Source of the DNA: Ampullaceana balthica
Taxonomy: Eukaryota; Mollusca; Gastropoda; Lymnaeidae
Reading direction: 5' to 3'
Assembly: GCA_944989445.1 (NCBI GenBank)
Contig: CALYLW010000019.1
Span: forward strand, 248,001 to 312,000
DNA length: 64,000 bases
The translations under genes and the position numbers were made by a program. The notes below the pieces were generated by a model, which saw nothing but the letters and a program-made list of their open reading frames with translations, did not search any database and was not told the DNA's origin. Below, piece by piece: positions 33,661-42,090 of the stretch (position 1 is its first letter; every line of letters starts with the position of its first letter).

Positions 33661-33955
33661 GAACAGCAGACTTTTTGGTGATTTGTGTTGGAACAGCCTT
33701 GCGGTTTGCTTCCACTACTTGCAATAAGAATTGTTTTTCTTCTTCGTCGTTAGTAAGCAGTGTGTTTTATTCTTCAAAAAGCTTCACCGCTCGCTCTGCA
33801 GTACCGTTTACAACACGTAATGACTTGAATCGTGTCTGGCCATATTGATACTGTTCACTTGCAGGCCACTCTTGTGGTGGCAAATCAAGAAAGGCACTGT
33901 CAATGTTATAACAACAAAGTAGGTTCCCCGTTCTGGTAGTTGCAAAGTCATACAT
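33660..33955 (-). pseudogene. Fragment of an unnamed repetitive protein family
   Basis: Minus strand reads AFLDLPPQEWPASEQYQYGQ, SLRVVNGTAERAVKLFEE, then (after one stop) NTLLTNDEEEKQFLLQVVEA and NRKAVP. I associate the VVN.TAERAV.L...N..LT..EEQKQFLLQVVE..RK block with a repeated invertebrate protein family but cannot name it. Only the C-terminal ~90 codons are here, with one internal stop. Confidence 0.45.
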
Positions 33956-34440
33956 CTGGTTTCATTAGAATTGGCATGGATCTAAACATTTGTTTAGCAA
34001 ATTCATTGCTTTTTTCCAATATTATAGGTCCTGATATGGGAGCATTCTGAGATCTTGCTTGTTGGAACCAATCAAGTAAAGCAGTCTCTAAATCTCCGTG
34101 TTTGGCAATTCTCATAAGTTTTCTCTCTGGCTGGAACTTAACACACTCAAACATTGCTGTAATGTGATCTCTTTTCTTAATTATCGATGATAATATAGAG
34201 TTAGCAATACCAAAATCTTTACTGATTTCTGTTTGCGACTTCTGTTTTTGATCAACAGCCTTAAGAAGCTCCATCTTTATTTTCAGCTCTTAGCCATTGT
34301 GAACATAAATTTTTATTGTAAAATAGAAAACAAGACCGCAAAACAAAATTCACTAATTTTTATACAGACTGCATCAGTATGGGACTGCTGACGGCAAGCG
34401 CCGAGTCGTCACTTAAAAGTTAATTGGTCTTTATGTGCGT
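33948..34440 (-). pseudogene. pogo/Tigger-type transposase N-terminus, copy 2
   Basis: ATG at 34274; KAVDQKQKSQTEISKDFGIA, SSIIKKRDHI, then LETALLDWFQQARSQNAPIS and GPIILEKSNEFAKQM: both helix-turn-helix modules of the pogo/CENP-B DNA-binding region in one frame. It ends abruptly before the DDE core. The 5' flank to 34440 matches 31240-31350. Confidence 0.75.
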
Positions 34441-34715
34441 CATGAACAAAAAATAGATCATTCGGTCTTTTCCGTAGCGTTCGGTTAATTGATAAACAAT
34501 TTTTCCCCGTAAAACTGGTAGTAAGGAGGTGTTTGATTCTGTACTATATCAATACCCTCTAAAAAATCCTTTAAAATGATACCATACTCGAATGTCAGTT
34601 TGATTTTATTGGCCGGTTTGGGGGTTAATTTGTCAGACGTAGTAAATGTCGGCGACAGCTGCACGACTCAATTCATTTCTGACCTAATGGCCTCGTACGA
34701 TTCCTTGCGCTGCTT
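34441..34715. other. No clear gene; possible hAT C-terminal debris
   Basis: No uninterrupted frame. Some minus-strand strings (KLVKFFEEKQRKESYEAI-like, near 34740-34690) recall hAT C-terminal regions, but the evidence is weak. Confidence 0.3.
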
Positions 34716-35253
34716 CTCTTCAAAAAACTTCACAAGCTTGTAGCGTGGGTCAAGTACATAAGCCTTGGCTGTATTTGACGTAGCATAACGGGCCAGACAG
34801 TAACTGATTTACCAGTAAGTGGTAAATCGTCGTTTAAGAAGCATTATAATATGTAATCAGAATTTTCTGTCTCAGTTCAGATGGACTACTGACCTTGCTG
34901 GCACGGCCTTCTTATAATATTGCTGATGCAAGTTAATTTTCTCTGTTAATTAAAACAAAGAAACCTAAATTACCATCAGGAAATTAGAAACCATTCATAC
35001 TCTGAAAATGCAAGTCATGTCTTTGTTAATCAAATATTTAGGTCAATTTTTAAAAATAAATAAATTAAAGTCTAAATGTCCTGATATTTACAAATCTCAA
35101 ATTAAATTACTTATGACAACAAATGCTGATTATAAAGCTAATAAAATAATTAAATGCATTTACCTGAGTTAAACTTCCAGCTTTTGCAACCACCCAAAGT
35201 TGTTCCAATCTTAGACTCAGTTGTCACAAGTTACCACAGCGCAGGTCCTAGTC
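34716..35253 (-). pseudogene. MULE copy 2, C-terminal coding remnant
   Basis: Downstream of the fusion ORF the expected transposase continuation (KKEECTNYEAMRLGPAL, TTLGGC.SWK) is in a +1 frame, exactly as in copy 1, so both copies inherited the same one-base shift at the A-run near 35285/28190. The remainder is AT-rich intron-like sequence. Confidence 0.6.
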
Positions 35254-36393
35254 TCATGGCCTCATAATTTGTGCATTCTTCTTTTTTATTGGAACATCAT
35301 ATGGCGCCAAAGTCAACAATTCATTGAATGTTTTACAGTCTCCATCACTGACGAAGTTGGTGTATCGAAGACCTTGCTTCGTAGATCGTCTAATCACCTT
35401 AGCAGCTTCCACTTCCATTAGGCCAGCAGAACCAGAATGGTTGATTACACAGTTGCCCTTATGTGTGGCATACCAGTTCTGATAGACAGCTTCACCACTC
35501 TTCAGCAAAGCCTTGCCACTGATTGAACATAGACTAGACATTGATCCCATACTGCTAGCACTGCTAGTCACATCTTTGTTTTTCATTCTTTCTGTTCGCA
35601 TCTTTTTCTGATACAAATCCACAATCTCTGTTGGTACTTTGTCTGCCAGTTCCATCTGGTCCCGAATGTGTTCCAAAATTTTAAAATTTTCGTAACCTTT
35701 AATTTCTAAAGTAAAAGTTTCCTGGTCGTCTATTACTTTTTCCTCACTTTCAATATAATTTCTGTGTGCACCTGTTGTTGACTGTGTGGCATTTTCACAA
35801 GTTCTCACATCTCTCCCTGGTTGAGTGCAAATTTTGATATCTACGGCTCTTCTTGCGAGCACCAGCCCATCATTTTCCAGCGTAAACACTATTTTTAGTG
35901 TTTTTTTGTTTGACACACCTATGCATGTGTTAAGACACATGAACTGAAAAAAGTATGTAACCCACTCTGCTGCCAGGGGGTTTTCAAAGGGTATGAGGAC
36001 GCTTAGACGTTTTGTTTCAGCGTTCTCATCATAAAAAGATTTAGCATGGTTGCACCTCACCAGGTGCCAGGTGGCCGGGTTTTTTTCAATTCCATCTGTA
36101 ATAGAATGGAAGTGGCACATTTTAACTATTTCCATTGTGTGTTGAGGGTTAATAAAGATGGGCATGGCCCGAATGAAAGAATTTGCAGGTGCCATCTTGG
36201 TCGTCTTGAATGAGATGGGGCATATCTCTTCCCTCTTTATGAAAAGTTTATTGATTTTATCTGAAAATGTCCAGGAGTTCTTGGTCCCTTTCGTCTGCTG
36301 ATGAAAAAAACTAATCTCAAAATTGAAGTCACCCGGATAATCAGTACTGGTCTGAGTAATAATCCCTGACCTGGTCGGGGGCGCTCTGGCCAT
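35254..36393 (-). CDS. p53/p63/p73-family DNA-binding and tetramerisation domains fused to MULE sequence
   Basis: One uninterrupted 379-codon frame. Residues 15-200 are a p53-type DNA-binding domain: TDYPGDFNFEISF, CPISFK, SFIRAMPIFINPQH, LSVLIPFENP, FMCLNTCIG, LKIVFTLEN, ICTQPGRDVR. The four zinc ligands are kept (C93, H96, C153, C157 = human C176, H179, C238, C242). Residues 231-262 (IKGYENFKILEHIRDQMELA) are a tetramerisation helix with the p63/p73-like extension LVP-type (KVPTEIVDLY). The transactivation domain is absent. From residue 289 the frame enters Mutator transposase (NHSGSAGLMEVEAAKV, GLRYTNFVSDGDC). No introns, whereas animal p53 genes have several, so an RNA stage is implied. 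The N-terminal ~14 codons derive from or overlap the Ty3 junction. Whether it is expressed, and from which promoter, is unknown. Confidence 0.88.
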   Translation of the reverse strand: MARAPPTRSGIITQTSTDYPGDFNFEISFFHQQTKGTKNSWTFSDKINKLFIKREEICPISFKTTKMAPANSFIRAMPIFINPQHTMEIVKMCHFHSITDGIEKNPATWHLVRCNHAKSFYDENAETKRLSVLIPFENPLAAEWVTYFFQFMCLNTCIGVSNKKTLKIVFTLENDGLVLARRAVDIKICTQPGRDVRTCENATQSTTGAHRNYIESEEKVIDDQETFTLEIKGYENFKILEHIRDQMELADKVPTEIVDLYQKKMRTERMKNKDVTSSASSMGSMSSLCSISGKALLKSGEAVYQNWYATHKGNCVINHSGSAGLMEVEAAKVIRRSTKQGLRYTNFVSDGDCKTFNELLTLAPYDVPIKKKNAQIMRP

Positions 36394-37440
36394 GACTCCA
36401 GCAGCGGACCAATATGTTTATCCTTTGTCTGCATTGAAATCAATTCGCTGCTGGACCATCGAGGTAGAAAAGTATTCCCTTCAGTCTTGAGGACTAATTC
36501 TTCCCCCGCGGGCCTTGTATGTTTTCCGTTTGGCATGGTGGCCTCCAGCTTCTGACAGTGTGTTTCCTGTGCCACGGCAATTTCTGCTGGCACCGCGGTG
36601 GCCGTTTGAAAATCCCCTGGAAGCCTGGACAGAGCATCTGCCGGATTCTGTTTCCCCGGCCGGTATTTAACATCAAAGTTGAACTGTGCCAACTGTGCGG
36701 CCCAGCGTTGTTCCAAAGCACCCAGCGGTGCGTTGCGAAAATATACCAATGGGTTGTTATCAGTGTAAACAGTGAACGTGGCACCAATTAGATAGTGACG
36801 GAACTTTTCACTGATTGCCCATTTCATAGCAAGAAACTCCAATTTTAAACTACTGTAGGAGGCCTGATTCCTTTCAGTAGGTTGTAGACGTCGACTGGCG
36901 TAGGCGATTATGCGTCGTGCACCATCCTGTTCTTGTGATAGTATTCCACTTAGTCCCTCATGACTGGCATCCGTCTCAAGAATAAAGGGCTTCGTGAAAT
37001 CAGCATATCCCAATATGGGTGCAGCCGTGAGAGCTAATTTAAGCCGATCAAACGCCTGTTGGTGTTTTTCTTCCCAGAGCTCAGCTATTTTAACCGTCTT
37101 CTTGTTAGACCCCTTACTGCCGAGGGTGACAAGATCATGAAGTGGTCCGGCTATTTCTGCAAATCCCTTTACAAATCGCCGGAAATAGCTGGCAAAACCT
37201 ACAAAACTGCGCAGCTCTGTTGTAGTAGTTGGGGTGGGCCAGTTTCTCACCGCCTCCACCTTAGAAACATCACAGCCAATTCCCTTGTCTGATATGGTAT
37301 GGCCTAGATAGTTCACTTCACGCCGTAAAAACTGGCATTTGTCTGGGCCCAACTTTAAACCTATCTCTATTATACGGCTCAGTAGTTTATCAAGGTGTTG
37401 CAAGTGTTCCTCGAACGTCTTGGAGTAGACTAGTAGGTCA
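36380..37440 (-). pseudogene. Ty3/gypsy RT thumb and RNase H segment upstream of the p53 domain
   Basis: Begins at the second Asp of the YxDD box (DLLVYSKTFEEHLQHL), then CQFLRREVNYLGHTIS, FASYFRRFVKGFAEIA and a complete RNase H with acidic residues in FILETDASHEG, YSSLKLEFLAMKW, VYTDNNPLVY and KQNPADALSRLPG. The frame is open from 37403 to 36237 but the Ty3 homology stops near 36385 (after ERPRPGQ), where p53 sequence takes over in another frame. Catalytic palm, protease and integrase are missing, so it is inert as a polymerase. At 37437-37440 Ty3 and MULE share TGAC. Confidence 0.85.
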
Positions 37441-37790
37441 CAAGTGTCAAGTTTTTATGACAAAATTCACAGCCCAACTTGTTGAAAAGGCTTTATATAA
37501 TTGATAAGTCAACTTTTGCAAGAGAACAATCTTCTCTGCAGATCAAAAATCCTATTTTCTATTTGAGGCAAACTCTCTGACTGGAATGTTTGCTGAGACA
37601 TTACTTTCAGATGAAGTCACATTTCGTGGAGCCGGCAATGCGACAGTTGGTGTTAGCATTGAATTATCTAGTTTCTTAGCTAACTTAGCTGCCCTAGTTT
37701 GACCCATGAGAGCTTTCTTGGAGTGAATAGTATATTTGCCAAGTGAAACAGAAGCATGTTTTCTGGGTGGGATATCAATGAAAGTAAAAA
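37437..37790 (-). pseudogene. MULE copy 2, N-terminal exon remnant
   Basis: Minus strand reads PPRKHASVSLGKYTIHSKKA, AAKLAKKLDNSM and SANIPVRELASNRK before stops, then the 48 bp shared with copy 1. This Ser/Lys-rich leader is compatible with the N-terminal region ahead of the zinc ribbon in this MULE family, inferred mainly from position. Confidence 0.4.
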
Positions 37791-37799
37791 TAAATTATT

Positions 37800-38470
37800 C
37801 ACAAATTATTATTTTATTAGCAATGGTCAGCAATAATTTCTTTCCTATTGTCTTCTCATAAAACTAAAGTAATGTAGGCCTATAGGCGCATAGCCGTAAA
37901 GCGCCTACAAAAGCTAAGTAAAACCTAACCTAGGTCAAATCCTGTCGCAACGAAAATAGGAATAAAGTAATAAAGGGTTGAGGACTACTTGCAGGAATTC
38001 AAACAATCTCTGCAAAATCAATTTGGCACTTTCATTTTGAACTAAACCCAACTTAAGCAAAATAAACCAACAAAGACAGCGTTCGGAACCCACCATCATC
38101 ACACTCTTGACATGCAGAACAATGAAATGCAGAATTGGTCCAAAATCGAGCCATGCACATATGTCCATGCATCATCTGTAAAAGATGATTTAACAATATT
38201 TAAGTCAACTTCAATATCCTAAGTAGTATCCTGAAAATCAGCCAAATTCTTGACACTTTTTTTTACATCTCTTTATGGAGATATCAGTGTGATCTACAAC
38301 TAAAGGTGAAAGAATGATTTTTCTGGCAATTCAGGCTCAACTTTGAGAATGGCTGGGGCAACAGCCTTTTTCTTTTTTGAGTAAAATTTGTTTGGCTTTA
38401 ATTCCCTCATTTGCCCAGATTTTTCAAAATGGTAGTGCACTTACATCTAATGTTTCTTAAATCATAACTA
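37800..38470. other. No gene recognised
   Basis: AT-rich. Short minus-strand frames with Cys pairs (HCSACQECDDGGF near 38110) could be zinc-finger debris of another element but cannot be assigned. Confidence 0.4.
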
Positions 38471-38829
38471 TAATGTTTCTAATAACCTTCACCTAATGTT
38501 ATATGAGGTTCACCTTTACCTAATGTTTCTTCAGGTTCATCTGCACCTAATGTTTCTTGAGTTTCACCTTCATTAAATGTTTCTTGATAAGATGGGAGAT
38601 AATCACATTTAACTAAATTTTCAGGATTTCTCCAAAGTCTTAAAGTATAATCTAGAAATGAAATTTTCTTTAAAAAATATTTCTCACCCTGCATTGCTAA
38701 ATAATTAACAAAGTCCATACAAACTCTTTTTGCATTATTAAAACGACCCTCTTGAGTCTTAAAATTGTTGCATCCAGATACAATTTTTGAAGATACAGAA
38801 CCAGTGGAAGTGGAAGGACCCAATCTCAA
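38470..38829 (-). pseudogene. Unknown ORF ending in a short degenerate repeat
   Basis: A 116-codon minus-strand frame. The C-terminal third is built from ~30-bp DNA repeats encoding EGETQETLGADEPEETLGKG-like units (38470-38590, four copies). The N-terminal part (FVNYLAMQGEKYFLKKISFL) matches nothing I recognise. Probably a transposon-derived fragment. Confidence 0.35.
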
Positions 38830-38889
38830 TCATATTAATGTCTGATTGAAATACAGCCTTTTTACTGTTAACTTTTCTATCAAGACTTT

Positions 38890-39040
38890 GACATAAATGA
38901 AAGTAACAGCCTTCTCTGCATTAGGGAAAGCAATTCTCACTGCATTCATGCAGGCCTTTTATAAATCCACTAAGATTTTTTGAGGTGCTGAATTCAGCAT
39001 GTGCATTTTCATAATTTCAAACATTCTTATATAAAATCCT
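38890..39040 (-). pseudogene. FLYWCH-MULE fragment, copy 2
   Basis: About 150 bp nearly identical to 29690-29810: gggaaagcaattctcactgc, attcatgcaggcctttt and aagattttttgaggtgc occur in both, same orientation. It encodes the KACMNAVRIAFPNAE helix region. Confidence 0.8.
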
Positions 39041-39065
39041 CAAATTTTTCAAATACCTCAAATAG

Positions 39066-39330
39066 GGGAGAGCGGGGCATGTTGTCATACTTTTTACATA
39101 TTTCTAAAAATTTAAGAAACTAATTGGTCAATCCTTAAAAAAACTTTTATTTGAAAGTGTATTATTATAGTTGTTTAAAAATTAGCTTCAGATAGACTTA
39201 AACCTTTTTATTAGCCCATGACACCGTCTACAAAAGATCGTCCATGGTATTGGTATGACAACTAAGGGGCAAGTTGTCATGATAGGAGGGGCAATTTATC
39301 ATAATTATATTTTATTCCAACTGTAGGTCT
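39066..39330. repeat. Possible small MITE with ggggcaagttgtca motif
   Basis: ggggcatgttgtcat (39075), ggggcaagttgtcat (39268) and ggggcaatttatcat (39288) recur in the same orientation around an AT-rich core. No clear inverted ends or target duplication, so the element type is uncertain. Confidence 0.35.
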
Positions 39331-39449
39331 ATATAGTCAAATGCATTTGGAAAAACATGTCAATAATATATTCAAAGAAGAAAATAAGTATTTTTTATTA
39401 AACATTTATATATGAACAGCAATAAAAATGTAATGTTTGCACTAAAACA

Positions 39450-39740
39450 CTTTGAAAATGACAATTAAAAATTATCATTACAGTCACAATTATGACAAAT
39501 GTAGCCAGGCCCTCCTTTTGTACATTCTTCATGTGCCCAGCTTGAGCACATACAACCTTAGATCCATTTTTCAGCATCTCTACTATTAGCCCAAGTATCC
39601 ATACAAATGATACAGTAGTTTTCATCTTCCGATGATGAGTCTTGTCAATGTTTTTTTGTCGCTTTGCCTTTTCCCTTTCCCTTAACAGAACTTTTGCCTT
39701 TTTTTGGCTGTGGCTGTGACTGTCTCACAGAATTTTTGAA
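39450..39740 (-). pseudogene. C-terminal PHD-like zinc finger of a pogo-type or similar transposase
   Basis: Minus strand: basic KGKGKATKK region, then DENYCIICMDTWANSRDAEK, C-x-C, SSWAHEECTKGGPGYICHNC followed by a stop. The C-x2-C...W..C..C..W.H..C......C..C pattern is the small finger found at the end of many pogo and piggyBac-like transposases. One in-frame stop. It is not contiguous with the other pogo pieces. Confidence 0.5.
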
Positions 39741-39769
39741 AGGTGAATCCGTTAGAATAGTTAATTTTG

Positions 39770-40450
39770 TGTGTGCACGTCGGAGTCTTCAGGATCTACA
39801 AAGTTATGTTCATGCACCACAACCGAATGGGTGTAGATACAATTTCTAAAGTTGAAATGTTGGCATACGATGCCCAGCCATCAGACACAATATGGGTGCC
39901 TGGCAAAATGTCAGCAGTAATTGCATTAGTTAGAGTCTGAGCTGTGCGATCAGGCACTTCCACAAGGAAGCATTTGCCTGACTCTCTTTCAATTCCTCCG
40001 AAAACCCAGTGTCCTTCACGCCTCTGTCCGCGTTTGTACTTCCGATGATAATATTTGGATTCATCCACCTCAACAACTATTGAATTCCCTGCATCATCCA
40101 TCCCTCCAATTTCCCCAGTGTGCCTAATAATGTGAGCCTCACACTCCTCACGGCAGAAATTGCACCAGTCTACTATAGTATTGGGGGCAACCTCACTCTC
40201 TTCTGCGATTAACCTTTGAGGCATATCCTTGCTCCAACAGTAGGTAATCAATACTATCTGACGAAGGCTCAGACGACTCCTTTCAAAAAATGAGCCTTTA
40301 CGGACAGACTGTTTAAAAAAATTGTACTTTGTAAGAATGATGCCCTTTACAGAGTTGAATAAGAGTCTATTCCTTTCCTTAATCAAGGAGAACTCTTTTT
40401 CCACATTGCTTTTGTGTCCAGGGAACAGAAGAAACATTCACAAATTTTAA
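39770..40450 (-). pseudogene. Merlin (IS1595/ISXO2-like) transposase, nearly full core
   Basis: 214-codon frame 40437-39796: SRLSLRQIVLITYCWSKDMP, TIVDWCNFCREECE, then the catalytic IVVEVDESKYYHRKYKRGQR (first Asp), GHWVFGGIERESGKCFLVEV, PDRTAQTL and ILPGTHIVSDGWASY (second Asp). A frame shift near 39800 separates the last catalytic block (VVVHEHNFVDPED, H..N.VDP). This is the ISXO2-like DDE domain of eukaryotic Merlin elements, related to bacterial IS1595/IS1016. The eukaryotic setting and animal transposons on both sides exclude bacterial contamination. Confidence 0.82.
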
Positions 40451-40700
40451 GAAACTCTGAAAAGCAACATGCATTTGGGCAACTTTGGAAAAATAAACTC
40501 CACTGTTCTTGCAAGAGTCTTTCAAAAAGCTGTTTATTTTTTGTCTTGTACAAATGATTTAAGATTGCGGTATTTGTCAAACAATTGCATATAATCTACA
40601 ATGATACCCTACTCTTTAAGTACAATATGCATGCCAAAAGGTATTTGCTTTATCTAAGTACAACCAATTAAAACATTGAAATTCATCAAAAGGTTTCAAC
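40451..40700. other. Merlin 5' flank
   Basis: A short minus-strand frame (40580-40383) precedes the Merlin core and may be its N-terminus, but it shows no diagnostic motif. Confidence 0.35.
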
Positions 40701-41490
40701 CATTTTAACTAAGTAACTAATGCATGCTTCATACACCAAATCTTTTTTGTCTTTTTCTACTATAATTCTCCATAATTCAGAAATGTCTTCTTCTTTAAGT
40801 GTTACGTTTCGTGTTAACTCATAATTCTCCTCTTCTCGCCGAGTAAGTCTTTCTTTAATATCTATGTTTTATATATGTTTTTCTTTTAGTTCCTTCTGTA
40901 ATTTTCCATTTAGTTCATTTTTTCAGCTACATTCTTAAAACTGCTGCATTTTGGCTTGTAATGTTTAGTTTAATATCCATGCCGCCGGTTTGTCAATTTT
41001 CTCCCTGATTATTTTGAGCAAGATAGAATTTCTGTATCCTTTTTAGCTAAAAGGCTGTCTATTTTTGGCCATTTTCATTTTTAAGTTTATCGACTTCCAT
41101 TTTTTCTAGCTTGGTTTTGTTCTCTTTTCCTTCCCTTTCCAGTTCTCTTAGTTTACTCGGCACCCTGCACAATGTTGAGTTCACTTAATGTCTTTTTGTG
41201 TTTCTCTAATGCCTTCTCTTTAACGGACAACTCACTTCTTAGTACGCTAATGAGGTTATGACTGTCTTCCAAGTCAAGGTTTAACTTGTCTATTACTTTT
41301 TGATTTTTGAACTCTAGACTTTTAAGATGTGTTATTTCTTCCTTTGTTTCTGTACTTCCTTAATTTTTGTCAGCTTCTACTTCTACAGTCTTGACAGCAT
41401 TATTTTCTGTGCTGCTATCATAAATATCCCCAACTGTATCAACTATGTCCTCGTTAAACTCATGGGTCATATTTTCATTAAGATACCTAA
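40700..41490 (-). pseudogene. Coiled-coil coding remnant
   Basis: Minus strand shows KSLEFKNQKVIDKLNLDLED, SHNLISVLRSELSVKEKALE and KHKKTLSELN, then further heptad-like Lys/Glu/Leu stretches in shifted frames down to about 40780. It lies directly downstream of a Gag-like N-terminus and may be the rest of that Gag or a separate structural gene. Many frame shifts. Confidence 0.4.
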
Positions 41491-41492
41491 CG

Positions 41493-42090
41493 CTATAAAC
41501 ATGTATTTTGGGGTTTGTCATATTTATAATAATGAAAGCAGCCAGCTGATGGCTGACTAACCTTGTAAACTTCCTTTGTTAGATACGGGTCCTCACAATA
41601 GATGCTGGCTAACCAAAAAAAAATTTCCCGACAGTCTATGTCATCGCTTTTATAGTTTTCCCTATCCTCTCTAGCCATTTTTCGTTTGCCTGCCTCTAAT
41701 TTGATCCCACTTTTATATTTCTCCTGTTCAATTTTACTTTGTCTCTGTTCCTCTTCTTGCCTATCTCCTTTTCGTTTACCTACTTGTCTAGCATTAATTT
41801 CCGCTATTCTAATTCTTTCCTCTGATTGTATGCGGTCTGCTTCTATTTCAGCTGATCTGATTTTTTTCAAGTTCGGCTTTACAATACTCAATTAATTCTG
41901 CCCCTTTTAACCCCATGGCTGTCCCAGTTTCTCTAATGGAAGCAGCTTGGGCTGGCCTTCTATTTTACCCCATGGCTGTCCCAGTTTCTCTAATGGAAGC
42001 AGCTTGGGCTGGCCTTCTATTTTACCCCATGGCTGTCCCAGTTTCTCTAATGGAAGCAGCTTGGGCTGGCCTTATATTTTATTGTTTCCA
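41493..42090 (-). pseudogene. Gag-like N-terminal region of a Ty3-type element
   Basis: The minus strand reads TGTAMGLKGAELIEYCKAEL then EIEADRIQSEERIRIAEINA, RQEEEQRQSKIEQEKYKSGI. A short hydrophobic opener (MGL.G.EL..Y) followed by a charged Glu/Arg helix is typical of Ty3-type Gag N-termini in arthropods and molluscs. The opener is triplicated (see 41911-42081) with stops in the extra units. No zinc knuckle is present. Confidence 0.45.
41911..42081. repeat. 57-bp tandem repeat, three copies
   Basis: Units start at 41911, 41968 and 42025 (ccccatggctgtcccag...). The first two are identical and the third differs near its end. 57 bp is 19 codons, but each extra unit carries a minus-strand stop (G-stop-NRRPAQAASIRETGTAM), so the expansion breaks the Gag frame. 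Confidence 0.95.

Larger units (their letters stand above)
34716..37800 (-). mobile_element. Mutator-like element copy 2 carrying a Ty3-p53 cargo
   Basis: 34716-35527 aligns with copy 1 at 27622-28430 (the same nucleotides through long stretches) and 37437-37484 aligns perfectly with 28986-29033. The 555 bp of copy 1 between those points (28431-28985, the catalytic Asp exon) is absent here and replaced by 35528-37436, which consists of Ty3 RT/RNase H followed by a p53-family domain. This makes the element a gene-bearing MULE derivative. The outer N-terminal exon continues to about 37790. Terminal inverted repeats were not identified. Confidence 0.75.

Noticed and set aside
35254..36393. The host's ordinary p53 gene
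   Set aside because: Absence of introns and N-terminal domain, fusion to Ty3 upstream and MULE downstream, and the matching empty MULE copy at 27.2-29.0 kb all argue for captured cargo.
39796..40437. Bacterial insertion sequence or contamination suggested by the ISXO2-like domain
   Set aside because: Merlin elements in animals carry this domain, and the segment sits among eukaryotic transposons with the same base composition.
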